NCBI GenBank assembly: GCA_016584305.1
Contig: JACEEZ010019106.1
Coordinates: 1 to 64,000 of the forward strand
DNA: 64,000 nucleotides
Direction of reading: 5' to 3'
From: Chionoecetes opilio
Taxonomy: Eukaryota; Arthropoda; Malacostraca; Decapoda; Majidae
Under the pieces are notes generated by a model that was given only the letters and a program-made list of their open reading frames with translations, was not told the origin of the DNA and ran no database searches. The position numbers and the translations under genes are program-made. Below are positions 12,243 through 24,773 of this stretch, in pieces (the stretch's first letter is position 1; every line of letters starts with the position of its first letter).

Positions 12243-12356
12243 TCCTCTCCTCTCTCTCTCTCTCTCTCGTCTCTCTCTCTCTCTTTCTCTCTCTCCTCTC
12301 TCTCTTTTCTCTCTCCTCTCTCTCTCTTCTCCTCTCTCTCTCCTCTCTCTCATACT
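11719..12356. repeat. (TC)n-rich microsatellite, about 640 bp
   Basis: Continuous pyrimidine tract of TC repeats broken by CATC, CGTC and TTCTC variants. The Arg-Glu and Ser-Leu open frames over it are artefacts of the repeat. Confidence 0.97.
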
Positions 12357-14559
12357 CAGTGAGGGTTCATTGGCTTCGTACATGTCCTTTTTCGTGGTGT
12401 CAACTCTACAAAGACAGGACACTCGTTCTGCCGTGACAATACACGTACACATTGTTCTTCGTGATTAAAACGTATTGGTCATTGGCTTTGTCAGGCAGTT
12501 GTTGACGTGGCGTCAAAACCGATAAGTTTGAAGTCTGACCCTGTCGCTTTGGAGGTGATTCGGGAACAAATACAGAACACTCAACCCTGCTCTCACTCAA
12601 CCTGATGGGAAATTAAATTTCAGTTTTAATTTAGGAAGGCTATGACCATTTTTGGTCATCTTTTTAATCAATTGTTTTTCAGTTGTTAGTAAAGCTATAG
12701 TAGGTATTTGAGCGCCAAACCTTACCCGCAAGTTCACGCAACGCCGAGGTCGTGCCGCGTCATGCTGGTGTCGTTTGGTGTCCTTGGAGGACGATCAAAC
12801 AGCGCCACCCAACCCAACACTTAGGACACTTTTTTTGCTGTCAGATCAGATGTGGGCAGATGTAGGCCTTGCATGTCATTTGATGTATATGTCGCATGTT
12901 TTAAAATATTGTGCAGACTGGAGAGCACCCCTGTCATATCAATGGTCCTCTGCGGGTTAAAGGGCCCACGAGGGCAATACAAAGATTTTTGTGGCCGTGG
13001 AGGGGGAAAAAATTTCCCCTGCTGAACCATTACGCAATCCGAGGGAAACGTTTTAACCTGCCCAGTGGTTTTTCAAACCCGGGGGCCATGGCCCCCCCGG
13101 GGGCCTGGCGAATTTAAGGGGGGCCCGGTGGGCTGTTGCAAAAAAATACATTTCTAAATAATGTTTGGAAACAGAATAAAAAAAAAAAATTGCGGCCTGT
13201 CCTGGGAAAGAAAAATTTTCCCTTTTTTTAAAAAATTAATTGATTAAACTTAAGTTAAAAAAAAAAATTTGTTACATAATTTGTTCGAAGTGTGTGTACG
13301 TGTTTGTATGTATGTTGCGAAATTGTAATTGTTTGTGCAGTATAGGTGTGTAGAAAAAAGCGGAGGAGAAAGAACGCGTATGAGACGGGGGGAGAACACG
13401 GCGGGGAGTGGGGTGGTCACCGGGAGACAAAGGGAGAGAGCAAATGGAAGGATCTCAGTGTGGTCCTGTGATATCCGCACGTAAGCCAATGTGGTATAAT
13501 TGATTCTGGAACCATAGACTTGTTAACTATTTTGTTCGAGAGCAATTATAAATGCGGAATGTTGGGTGCGGGTCCGCTGTTTTTTTCGTGTGTGAAATAA
13601 TCTTTTTTTTTTTTTTTTTGGTATCATTTGGTTTTTTTTTTCACTTTTCCATGCTCATAGGGGGGTCCCGCCCTCAATTCATAGTATCTATTCCCCTACT
13701 TAGTATTCCTTTCTCCTCTCTTATTACCCTTTCCTAGCTTTTTTTTTTTTTTTTTTTTTTTTTCCTGATTATTCCCCTCTTTCCTATTCTCCTTTCCTTT
13801 TTCCTGCTTCTCTTTCCTTCTCTATTTTTCCCTCCATATTCCTTTCCTTCCTTTCCTTCCTGTTCCTTTTTTCCTGCTTTTTTTTTTTTTAAGATAGAGT
13901 GCTAATATTGATGTGACTCGCTAGCCTTTATTATTTTCAATTGGGGGCAGCAGGTGCTTGTCAAAGGAGGGGGGCGGTGTGTTCTCTTGCTGTAAGAAAA
14001 AGTACTTTTCAGCTTGCTACCTTGAGTTGTGAATGGTTTATCATCTTTAATACTCTCTCTCAATCTTTAACCACTCTCCGCTCTGTGTGTATGTTTGTGT
14101 ATAGACTATCGTGTGTGCTTAATTTGTGAGTCCATGGATGTGTTTTATGGATGATGTGGATTATTTGTGTTTTTGTGTCATTTTTTAAACAAAAAATCCC
14201 CCTATGTCTATTTGATAATCCTGGTCCTTCATTAATCTGATCCTTTGTCTTAAATCACTTATGTTTTGTATCTGATGTTCTGCTCTTTCTTTTATTATTT
14301 GCCGTAGATTTTTGGCTATGATGGGCTATAACTAGTGTTTATAAAAGGCGCGACGTACAGTGAAGAGTCCTTAACTAAAACATACGGGGATTGGCCATCA
14401 ATCCTCGCTGTGTGCAAAATCGAGAAACCTAACCACCTCCGTTGTGTACTCTTACTGTGCTTCAAATTTCAAAAAGAAATTGCTGGGGAAACGATTTTCT
14501 ATGAATCCCTGTAATGTTGAAAGCAAAAGAGTCATTTGCTGACCAATCTCGATCAGGCC
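12357..14559. other. No recognised gene; poly-T and pyrimidine-rich tracts
   Basis: 12960-13250 has inflated G, C and A homopolymers like those at 2-6 kb. 13600-13890 contains several poly-T runs (one of 23 bases at about 13741) and TTCCTT-type repeats. No exon is supported. Confidence 0.5.
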
Positions 14560-17280
14560 ATCCACAGTAGGGCTGATGCTGAGAAAGAACCCCTGATATT
14601 CTTTTCTTTTTCTTTCTTTTATTCGTCAAGGAAGAGCAGAGAGGAGGATTTTCTTTCAGTTCTTTGTTCTCTTCAGATGAGAGAGCGGCGGGGGAGGAGG
14701 CGGGCCAGTTTCTTTCAGAGGAGCGGGCCAAACGAAAGGAGTAGTTTTTGGAAAAAACAGAAACACTAACTACTCTGGGATGCGAACGTTTGGTTGCTTT
14801 TCGGCTTCCAACTTGTACTCAGAAACTGGATGCGACTGTGCTTTTCCTCCACCAACAACAGATCTCAAAGTGTAAGTTGAAGGGGATGAGTGAGGAGGCA
14901 TCCCTATATCATACGGAGGTTAGCCCGCGAAATAAGCGAAGGCAAAAGAAATGCCCCACAACATTGGTGAAACCTTAATTGAGCAAAGCCATGCTCTTTA
15001 AAGATGTCAAAAAAAAAAATAAAGCGTTGTTCCTCTCTTGGGAGAATGCAAGTGAACGTAAAATTTCAAACAATCAACAAAATTTCCTTGTCAAACGGGA
15101 AAAAAACGACACAGTGAAGCGGGAAGAAAATTAATGAATGGTCAGCAAATTGACATAAAGGAACAAGTGATACAGGGAGATCAAACTAGGGGCGTCTCCA
15201 CAACTGGTATGTTTTTGCAATACAAGCTGGATGATCAATGGATGTGAGTTCCTTGTGTGCACTTGGGTGCTGTGCAACAGCACAGGGTCAGCTCACTTAC
15301 TTACTTTACTAACTCGTTGTTTGTTTAGGGTATGTTTTTCTTGTGTGGTGATAATCAAGGAGGGAAAAAATCTGGTTATGTACAACAGAAACCAGCTTGA
15401 GACCACCACATCACAGGTGGACCACAAACAGCTAAAGATGTGATTGAAACAAAAAAAAGCTATCTTCCAAATCTTCTTTCTTCTTTCTTCCTTCTTTCTC
15501 TATCTTCTTTTCTTTTCAAAGCTAAAACAAGGAATCCCCCCTGGGGACAATTGTGTGAAATCCTGTACCGTGACGGGGGACGGACGGGAGGGGCTATCCA
15601 CCAACCACAAGCGATGCTGGAATCAAACTCAGGTTCCACGAAGCCTGTCCAAGGAGTAGCTGCTCACTCTCCGAATGCCAAGAGGGGGTTCATTGTAATG
15701 ATCCATCCAATTCGTTTTGCACTGAGGCCGTTCGAAAAAATTGCGTGGAGTCGAAAAAACCAGAAAAAAAAAAAAACCCCTCACCTGATGAAACTTTTGC
15801 AAGATCCTGGAGGCAAGGTGGTCAAATGCGTCAAAACTTTGTAAAGATGGAGCTCTGAACTCTCCTCAACTCCTCGCGCCTTTTTCCAGAACCTTTGTAG
15901 AGACATGGGGATTCGGAGCATGAAGCTCTCCTCTTTTATTTGACTACTTTTTACTACTTTTACTTAACTTCCAAAGGGGCTGGCAACGTGCGCTCGCTGG
16001 GCTTTCCCAAGGCAATGTTGTGAATCGAGTGTTTGAACTTCGGAACTTTGAAACTTCGGGGGGACTTAAAATGTTTTCCTCACCTCTGGAAATGCAAGGA
16101 AAGATTATCTGTTTGAGTCACGTCAATGAGGTTTTGTGGGAGGCCACCGTCTGTTTGCATATTTAGCAGATATATTTGATCAGCTAAATAGGTTGAATCT
16201 TCTGAAGGCTACAGGCAAGGAAGAAATGTGTTTTTTTCACCGGATGGATTTGTCTTTTGTCTTCGGTGTTCATGGATTTCTTGCCAAGCGATTCCAGAAT
16301 TGGCAAAGGAAAAGTCGGGGGGGGTGCCGGGAATGTTTGCCAAATAAAGTTTGAAAACCTTTTTCCGCTGTCCTTGGACGAGACATGAAGAAGATAGTCC
16401 TGCTTGAACCCATTACTTAAAAACTGAAATCACTCAGCAATATCAATCCGAGATCCTTGGAAAGGAACTTATAGGTACTTTCCCAGAAATTTCGAGGAGC
16501 GCCGCAAGGGAAGTTGGTAATGAATCCATATCTCTGGCACTCTGTATTACTACCATTCCCAGGAATGTTAAGGAACGAGTTCCTTGATCTCAAACTTGAT
16601 TCTTGCGCCAAATATCTTCTAGGAAGAAAAATCTCTGAATGTATTCTGTTCTGGTGTTTCAATGGCATCAGTCATATTCCAAAAGTCAGGTGAGATTTTG
16701 CACTTTTCGACTCGTCTTTACTCTTGCTTTTTTTTCAACTAACTACCTATTTAATGTGAGCATCTTGTGGTTTTGCTTTCTCCTTTTTCTCCACCCGTCT
16801 ACAAATCAGATAAGAGCCGGAACCGATTGGGATGTGGCCCCGACAAGGATATTGCATTGTCAGTGCACACAACCTCGGATTCGTCAACTGAACTGAAAAA
16901 GAAACATATCCAAGCATCAGAATCACAGGCAGTCAAGATCATCAGCAGCCTTCCCACTGATGTGTATAAAATATGCAGAGACATTCATTGAACTTTTTCC
17001 CAACCAGATTCATCAAATTTGCTAGTGTCCGCTAGTCTTTTGTAGGCAAGTGATGGGGGGTAAGTTAGCCATATCACAGAATCTTCAAATAAAGATAATT
17101 ATGCTGTAAACTTTTGTATAAAGCAAGGCTGTCTCTTTCGTTCCTCACATTTAAAAAAAAAAAAAAAAATTAAAACTTTTTGGGGCGGGGTGGGATTTGG
17201 GCAGAAAATGAAGGTGAGCCACACGAATGTTGAGCATTTCATGAAGGGGGGAATGGAGTGAAAAAGGTTGAGAACCACTG
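14560..17280 (+). mobile_element. Decayed hAT transposon (ZBED5-like) with right terminus
   Basis: The right end is sharp: GGTTGAGAACCACTG at 17266-17280 is the typical inverted terminus of Charlie/ZBED-type hAT elements (CAGTGGTTCTCAACC read outward). Upstream is a transposase fossil (see the pseudogene entry). A poly-A run lies at about 17154-17169. The matching left terminus was not found, so the left boundary is only approximate. The element is directly followed by a palindromic MITE. Confidence 0.8.
14755..16990 (+). pseudogene. hAT transposase fossil (ZBED5-like)
   Basis: Fragments in all three plus frames follow the order of a ZBED5/SCAND3-type hAT transposase. They include AKEMPHNIGETLIEQSHAL near 14940-14995 and NDTVKR near 15107-15125. 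FAIQ...MDVSS near 15210-15250 corresponds to the FA-QLDESTDVSS catalytic region. AMLESNSGS and GVAAHSPNAKR lie near 15610-15690, and QGNVVNRVFELRNF near 16010-16050. LEMQGK follows at about 16090, and LFAYLADIFDQLNRLNLL near 16150-16205. KSRNRL...PDKDIALS near 16810-16865 is the hAT C-terminal dimerisation region. Many frameshifts and stops show that it is dead. Confidence 0.85.
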
Positions 17281-17286
17281 CCTCTA

Positions 17287-17521
17287 CCGTCAATAACACT
17301 ATAGTCGTCACTGCACTAATGTCGCCAGGCGAATTATACAGGCTAATATTTCGAATTTTAGCATCACTACAAACTTATATGTGCCACTGAAGACACGTAC
17401 ATAATATAAACTACTGTGGTTGCCTCTTTGGTGGCACATACAAGTCTGCAGTGATGCTAAAATTCGTATTATATGGCGCCTGGTGACATTAGTGCAGTGG
17501 CGACTATAGTGTTATTGACGG
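17287..17521. mobile_element. Palindromic foldback MITE, full copy, TA target site
   Basis: Almost the whole element is an inverted repeat. The left arm starts CCGTCAATAACACTATAGTC and the right arm ends GACTATAGTGTTATTGACGG; inner arm blocks are CTAATGTCGCCAGGCG and its complement, and TAGCATCACTACA and its complement. TA flanks both sides (17285-17286, 17522-17523). No coding capacity. Related copies are at 42463, 49443 and 52884. Confidence 0.9.
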
Positions 17522-17523
17522 TA

Positions 17524-17944
17524 GACAGGACACAGGACACCACGAACCCCACGGGCCTTTAAAAACACTACCTCTACCCCCCCTTTCTTCATCCCCATCG
17601 CATAACCTGTCCAGCATCCACCTCCTTTTAAAGGGGGCTCCCTAAGTACTCTCCCCACTTGACCACCCTGACGACGAGGTCCATTCCAATCATTCACCAC
17701 CCTATTTGTGAACCAGTTTTACCTATTTCTTTTTTTAAATCTACGCTTTTCCAGTTTGAATCAATTTCCTCCTCCATTGCGTTGTGCAGCTCGACATAGT
17801 CACTCCCTTGCCTGTGGTTGAGGTCCTGGTATCATGGAGTGCTGAGAGGAGATTCCAATTCTGGGAGGAGCGACACCTGCCTAAGTAGAGTTTAGTGTCT
17901 CTTAATGACCCATTGTGGCCGCGAGATATATGTTATGGTAGTGC
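17524..17944. other. No recognised gene
   Basis: Unique DNA between the MITE and the large minisatellite. It contains CCTATTTGTGAACCAGTTTTACC, a motif that recurs in the tandem repeat at 36965-37370. Confidence 0.45.
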
Positions 17945-20900
17945 CAGGGCCAGATGGGGCGTGAGGCAGGGACAGTGAGAGGCAGGTGGTGAGGCAGGGA
18001 CAGTGAGAGGCAGGTGGTGAGGCAGGGACAGTGAGAGGCAGGTGGTGAGGCATGGACAGTGAGAGGCAGGTGGTGAGCAGGGACAGTGAGAGGCAGGTTG
18101 TGAGGTAGGGCCAGTGGAGAGGCAGGTGGTGAGGTAGGGACAGTGAGAGGAGCAGTGGGAGGCAGGTGGGTGAGGCAGGGACAGTGAGAGGCAGGTGGTG
18201 AGGCAGGGACAGTGTGAGGCAGGTGGTGAGGCAGGGACAGTGTGAGGCAGGTGGTGAGGCAGGGACAGTGTGAGGCAGGTGGTGAGGCAGGAACAGTGTG
18301 AGGCAGGGACAGTGAGAGGCAGGTGGTGAGGCAGGGACAGTGAGAGGCAAGTGGTGAGGCAGGACAGTGAGAGGCAGGTGGTGGGCAGGTGGGTGAGGCA
18401 GGGACCGTGTAAGGCAGTGGTGATCAGGAACAGTGTGAGCAGGGTGGTGAGGCAGGAACAAGTGTGAGGCAGGTGGTGAGGCAGGTGGTGGGGCAGGACA
18501 GTGTGAGGAGGCAGGTGTGGGGCAGGGACAGTGGTGAGGCGAGGTGGTGAGGCAGGTGGTGGGGCGGTGTGAGGCATGGACATGGAGGCAGTGGTGGGCA
18601 GGACAGTGTGAGGCGGTGATGAGGCAGTGGTGGGGCAGGACGTGAGAGGCAGTGTTGAGGCAGGGACAGTGTGAGGGCAGGGAAATTGTGAGGCAGGTGG
18701 TGAGGCCGGTGGTGGGCAGGACGGTGAGAGGCAGGTGGTGAGGCAGGGATCAGTGAGGCAGGACATGAGAAGAGGCAGGTGTGAGGCGGGACAGTGGTGA
18801 GGCAGGTTGGTGAGGCAGGTGTGGGTCAGGACAGTGAGAGCAGGTGGTGAGCAGGTGGTGGGGCAGGACAGTGAGAGGCAGGTGGTGAGGCAGTGACAGT
18901 GAGGCAGGGACATGAGAGCATGTGGTGAGGCAGGAACAGTGTGAGCAGGTGGTGAGGCAGGTGGTGGGGCAGGGACAGTGAGAGGCAGGTGTTGAGCAGG
19001 GACAGTGAGGCAGGGATAGTGAGAGGCAGGTGCGTGAGGCAGGACAGTGAGGGCAGGGACAGTGAGGGCAGGTGGTGACGGGACAGGTGTGAGGCAGGTG
19101 GTGAGCAGGTGGGTGGGGCAGGGGACAGTGGAGCAGTGGTGGGGGCGGGACAGTGAGCAGTTGGTGAGGCGGGACAGTGTGCAGTGGTGAGCAGGTGGTG
19201 AAGCAAGGTGTAGGGCAGGGACAGTGAGAGGGGCAGGTGTGATGCAGGGACAGTGAGGCAGTGGTGAGGGCAGGTGGTGGGGCAGGGACAGTGAGAGGCA
19301 AGGTGGTGGGCGGGACAGTGAGGCGGTGTGGAGGCAGGGACAGTGATAGGGCAGGTGGTGGGGGCAGGACAGTGCGAGGCATGTGTGAGGCAGGGACGTG
19401 AGGGCAGGTGGTGAGGCAGGTGGTGAGGCAGGTGTGGGGCAGGGACAGTGAGAGGCAGGTGGTGGGGCAGGACATGAGAGGCAGGAGGTGTGGAGGCAGG
19501 AGGGACAGTGAGAGGCAGGGACAGGAGGGCAGGTGTTGAGGCAGGTGGTGAGGCAGGTGGTGGGGCAGGGACAGTGAGAGGCAGTGGTGAGGCATGGACC
19601 TTGAGAGGCGGTGGTGGAGGCAGGGACAGTGAGGGCTAGGTGGTGAGGCAGGGACAGTGAGGGCAGTGTTGAGGGCAGGACAGTGAGGCAGTGGTGAGGC
19701 AGGACGTGAGAGCGGTTGGTGAGGCAGGGACAGTGAGAGCAGGTGGTGAGGCAGGGACAGTGAGAGGCAGGTGGTGAGGCCAGGGAGCAGAGGTCGGTGG
19801 TGGGCAAAAAGGGACCAGTGAGAGGCAGGTGGTGAGGCAGGACAGTGGAGAGGCAGGTGGGGAGGCAGGGACAGTGAGATGCAGGTGGTGAGGCAGGGAC
19901 AATGAGATGCAAGTGGTGAGCAGGGACAGTGAGGGCAGGTGGTGAGGCAGGGACAGTGAGACAGGTGGTGAGGCCATGGACAGTGAGACGGCAGGTGGTG
20001 AGGCAGGGACAGTGGAGGCAAGGTGGTGAGGCAGGTGGTGAGGCAGGTGGTGAGGCAGGGACAGTGAGGCAGGTGGTGAGGCAGGTGGTGAGGCAGGGAC
20101 AGTGAGAGGCAGGTGGTGAGGCAGGGACAGTGAGGCGGTGTGAGGTGAGGCAGGACAGTGAAGGCAGGTGGTGAGGCAGGGACAAGATGAGGCCAGTGTG
20201 CGGCAGGGACAGTGAGAGGCAGGTGGTGAGGCAGAGACAGTGAGCGTCAGGTGGTTGAGGCAGGGACAGGTGATAGGCAGGTGGTGAGGCAGGGACAGTG
20301 AGGGCAGGTGGTGAGGGCAGAGGGACAGTGAGAGCAAGGTGGTGGGCAAGGTACATTGTGAGGGCAGGTGGTGAGCAGGGAACTGAAGAGGCAGGTGGTG
20401 GGGCAGAAGGGACAGTGTAGGCAGGTGGTGGGGAGGTGGTGGGGCATGGACTTTGTGGGCAGAGAGGGGTGGTGAGGCAGGGGACAAGGAAGAGGCAGGC
20501 AGGTGTGGGTGCAGGGGACAGTGTGAGGCCGGTTGGTGAGGCAAGGGGACAGTGAGAGCAGGTGGTTGGGGGCAGGGACAGTGTGAGGCAAGGTGGTGAG
20601 GAGGGACACAAAAGTGGAGATGGCAGGGGGCAGGTGGTGTGTGGGGGCAGGGACTGGTGAGGCAAGGTTGGTGAGGCAGGACAGTGAGAGGCCGGTGTGA
20701 GGCAAAGAGGACAGTGTGGAGGCAGGTGGTGAGCAGGCGGGCCAGTGAGAGGCAGGTGGTGAGGCAGGGACCGTGAGAGAAGGCCAGGTGGTTGAGGCAA
20801 GGGACAGTGAAGAGGCATGTGGTGAGGCAGAAAAGGGACAGTGAGAGGCAGGTGGTGGGGCAGGGAACAGTGTGAGGTTGCTAGGTGGTGAGGCAGGGAC

Positions 20901-23900
20901 AGTGAGAGGCAGGTGGTGAGGCGGGACAGTGTGGGGCAGGTTGGTGAGGCGCGTCTTGGGGGGGGGAGGCTGTGGGGCAGCGTTTGTGGACACTTGATGA
21001 GAGTCAACTGAGCTCCCCGCCCTGGAGCGCAGTGGTGCGTCAGGCCTGCCAGCTGGTACGCTTTCCCGTGGTGACCCATAGGACGAGGCATGTGGAGGGA
21101 GGGGGGGGCAGACGGCTGTTGGTGGGTGAGAGCCCGCAGAGTTAGCAGGTCGGTGGGGCCGGTTGTGTGTAGGTGGGTGGGGGGTTCTGGATAGTGTAAG
21201 GGGGTGTTGGTTGTTGTGACGACGGGTTTTTGGAGACTGGTGTTGGTTTGTGGTTGGGTGGGCTTTGTATATTGAGAGTTGGCAAACGTGTGGGGATATG
21301 GGGGGTGTAGTTAGGGAGTTGTGATTCGTTTTTGTTTGCATTTTCGGAGGATTGGAGTGGTAGGTGGGGTGTTATGTAGTTGCTTTGGTTTGAGTGGGAG
21401 GCTTGGACAGTGAGGAGCAGGTGGTGAGGCAGAGGACAGTGGGGCCTAGGGTGGTGAGGCAGGGACCGTGAGGGCAGGTGGTGGTGGGCAGGGACAGTGA
21501 GGACAGGTGTGAGGCAGGGACAGTTGAGAGGCATAGTTGGTGGGCAGGGACATTGTGAGCAGGTGGTGGGTGAGGCAGGGACATGGAGGCAGAGTGGTGG
21601 AGGGCAGGACAGTGAGAGGCGGATGGTGGATGGCAGGGACAGTGAGACAGGTGGTGAGAGCAGGGACAGTGTGAGGGCAGTGGTGAGGTCAGGGACAGTG
21701 AGAGCAGGTGGTGAATGCAGGGACAGTGAGGCAGGTGGTGAGGCAGGGACAGTGTGGAGCAGGTGGTGAAGGCAATGTGGTGAGCAGGGAAAGGAGAGGC
21801 AGGTGGTAGGAGGGCAGTGACAGTGGAGAGGCAGGTGGTGAGGCAGGGAAGTGAGAGGCAGGTGGTGAGGCAGGGACAGTGCGAGGCAGGTGGTGGGGCA
21901 GGTGGTGAGGCAGGGACAAGGAGGCAGGTGGTGAGGAAGGGAGCAGTGAGAGGCAGGGTGGTGGGGGGCAGGGACATTGTGAGGCTAGGGTGGTGAGGCA
22001 GGGACAGTGAGAGCAATGTGGTGGGGCAAGGGACAAGTGAGAGGCAGTGGTGAGCAGGGGACGTGAGAGGCAGGTGGTGAGGGCAGGGACACAGTGAAGG
22101 CAGGTGGTTGGGGTCAGGGGACATTGAGAGGCAGGTGGTGAAGACAGGGACAGTGAGAGTCAGTGGTGAGGCAGGACAGTGAAGAGGGGCCCCAAGGTGG
22201 TGAGAGCATAGGACAGTGAGAGGCAGGTGGTGGGCAGTGACAGTTGAGAGGCAGGTGTTGAGGCAGTTGACAGTGAGAGGCAGGTGGTGATGCAGGGACA
22301 TTGAGAGGCGGGGTGGTGGGGCAGGTGGTGAGGCAGGGACAGTGAGCAGGTGGGGTGACTGCAGGGACAGTGGAGAGCAGGTGGTGAGAGGCAGGGACAG
22401 TGAGGGGCAGGTGGTGAAGCAGGGACAGTGAGTCAGGTGGTGAGGCATTGAGCAGTGAGAGGCAGGTGGTGGGCCAGGGACCAGTGAGGCAGGTTGTGAG
22501 GCAGGGACGTGAGATGGCAGGTGGTGAGGTCAGGGACATGAGAGGGCAGGTGGGTGGGCAGGTGGTGATGCAGGGGGGGACAGTGAGGCAGGTGGTGAGA
22601 GGGCAGGGACCAGTGAGAGGCAGGTGGTTGGGCAGGGACAAGTGGTGAGGCAGGTGGTGAGGCAGGTACAGTGAGGCAGGTGTGAGGCAGGCACAGTGAA
22701 GGCAGGTGGTGGGGCAGGGCCGTGAGGCAGGGTGGTGAGTCAGGGACTAGTGAGAGGCAGGGAGGTGGTGATGGCAGGGACAGTGAGAAGGCGGGTGGTG
22801 AGGCAGGACAGTGAGGCAGGTGGTGCGGCAGGTGGTGAGGCAGGGACAGGTGAGAGGCAGGTTGGTGAGGCAGGTGGTGAGGCAGGTTGGTGGAGGCAGG
22901 GATACAGTGAGGCAGGTGGTGAATCAGGGACAGTGAGAGGCCGGTGGTGGAGGCAGGGCAGTGAGGTCAGGTGAGTGAGGCAGGGACAGGTGCGAGGCAG
23001 GTGGTGAGTAGGGACAGTGAGAGGCAGGTGGTGAGGCAGGACAGTGAGGCAGGTGGTGAGGCAGGTGTAGGCAGGGACAGTGATAGTCAGGTGGTGGGGA
23101 GCGAGGGACAGTGAGAGGTAGGTGTGAGGCACGGGACAGTGAGAGGCAGGTGGTGAGCTAGGATGTGAGGCAGGGACAGTGAGAGGCAGGTGGTGGGGGC
23201 AGGACAGTGAGGCAGGTGGGTGAGGCAGGGACCTTGTGAGGCAGGTGGGGGGTCAGGGACAGTGAGAGGCGGTGGTGAGCAGGGACAGTGAGAGGCCGGT
23301 GGTGAGGCAGGGACGAGTGAGAGGCAGTGGTGAGCAGGGACAGTGAGAGGCAGGTGTGAGGCAGGGACAGTGAGAGGCAGGTGTGGAGGCAGGGACATTG
23401 AGAGGCAGGTGGTGGGCAGGGACAGTGAGAGGATCAGGGTGGGTGAGGGCGAGGGACATTGTGAGGCAGGTGGTGGGGCAAGGGACAGTGAGAGGCAGGT
23501 GGTGAGGGCAGGGACAAGTGAGAGGCAGGTGTGAGGCAGGGACATTGTGAGGCAGGTGTGGGGCTAGGGACAGTGAAGAGGCAGTGGTGAGGCAGTGGAC
23601 AGTGAGACGGCAGGTGGTGAGGCAGTGACATTGTGAGGCAGGTGGTGGGGGCAGGGACAGTGGAGAGGCAGGAGGTTATGCAGGGACAGTGAGGAGGCAG
23701 GTGGGTGAGGCAGGGACAGTGAGAGGCAGGTGGGGTGAGGCAGGGACATGTGAGCAGGTGGTGGGGGCAGGACAGGAGAGGCAGGTGGTGAGCGAGGGAC
23801 AGTGAGGGCAGGTGGTGAGGCAGGGACCGTGAGAGGCAGGTGTGAGGCAGGGACATTGTGAGGCAGGTGGTGAGGCAGGGACAGTGAGAGGCAGGTGGTG

Positions 23901-23952
23901 AGGCAGGGACAGTGAGAGGTAGGTGGTGAGGCAGGGACAGTGAGAGGTAGGT
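17945..23952. repeat. 6-kb G-rich minisatellite, 28-bp unit
   Basis: The monomer combines GGCAGGTGGTGAGG with CAGGGACAGTGAGA (28 bases). Outer units (17945-18110 and 23860-23945) are nearly perfect; inner units carry many single-base insertions and deletions and occasional double or half units. The + strand is strongly G-rich and carries closely spaced GG/GGG runs in each unit. The unit has no stop in minus-strand frames, so frames over 1000 codons long (Leu/Pro/Ser/Thr/Cys-rich) arise by chance; they are not genes. Interrupted by a unique island at about 20950-21405. Confidence 0.97.
20950..21405. other. Non-repeat island inside the minisatellite
   Basis: The 28-bp periodicity stops near 20950 and restarts near 21405. 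The island first holds mixed sequence (about 20950-21150, with GATGAGAGTCAACTGAGC) and then G/T-rich sequence. No open frame or family is recognised. It could be a captured unique segment, a diverged block or a join between two arrays. Confidence 0.7.
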
Positions 23953-24261
23953 AATGAAGCTGTTCGGACGAGCCTACATGTTCGTTACGAGAATCAGTGT
24001 CACAGAATGGAAAGTAGCTTTACGATAGCGATAAAAAATGTAATTGGCGAATATATATACAGATGAATAGGTCAAGAGGAAAGAAATAAAAGAGGGATAG
24101 ATAGCTTTTAAGGGATTGAGTTAAATGTTGATGATGTGAGCGGAAAATGATGTGTCAGAATTATAAGATGGAGATTAAGAAGAAGAAAAAACATTGCATT
24201 TACACAAACGGTTTTTACTGATGTGTGCTTCATGACAACTTATATGTGTCTTTTGGTGCCC
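23953..24261. other. No recognised feature
   Basis: AT-rich unique DNA between the minisatellite and a (TG)n tract. Confidence 0.45.
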
Positions 24262-24324
24262 TGTATGGTATGTGTGTGGGTGTGTGTGTGTAGTTTGTTG
24301 TGTTGGTGTGTGTGTGTATGTGTG

Positions 24325-24367
<43 letters not shown>

Positions 24368-24369
24368 GT

Positions 24370-24421
<52 letters not shown>
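24262..24421. repeat. (TG)n microsatellite
   Basis: TG repeats with GTGGTG and TATG interruptions, about 160 bases. Confidence 0.96.
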
Positions 24422-24423
<2 letters not shown>

Positions 24424-24547
24424 CATCTAAATACCGCGTTGATGGCACCCTTACCTACCCTTACCTGACGCTAATTATATACTCAAGCCCTTTCACTAGT
24501 TATAGGTCTTTCCTCAGCCCTTCACAGCTTCCAACAACACCACCACC

Positions 24548-24664
24548 ACAGCTCTCTCTCTCTCTCTCTCTCTCCATATCTTCAACATCAACTCCCACGA
24601 CCATTTCTAGCGGTCCATCTCTCTCATCACCTCCCTCTATTGAAGACAATACTGATCCTCATCT

Positions 24665-24695
<31 letters not shown>

Positions 24696-24773
24696 CTTCG
24701 GGCACACAGGGTATGGGCAATGTATAGTGAAGGAATTGAGAGAGAGAGAGATAGAGAGATAGAGAGAGAGAGA
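24548..24773. repeat. (TC)n and (GA)n tracts at the edge of the duplication
   Basis: TC tracts lie at about 24550-24573 and 24668-24694, and a GATA-interrupted GA tract at 24737-24773. The tandem duplication starts directly after the last one. Confidence 0.9.

Noticed and set aside
11699..12452. Arg-Glu and Ser-Leu open frames
   Set aside because: Translation of the (TC)n tract; no splice sites or domain.
17933..21091. 1052-codon minus-strand open frame (and several others over the same array)
   Set aside because: It lies wholly on the 28-bp minisatellite, whose unit has no stop in these frames; the Pro/Leu/Ser/Cys composition and slipping frames follow from the repeat.
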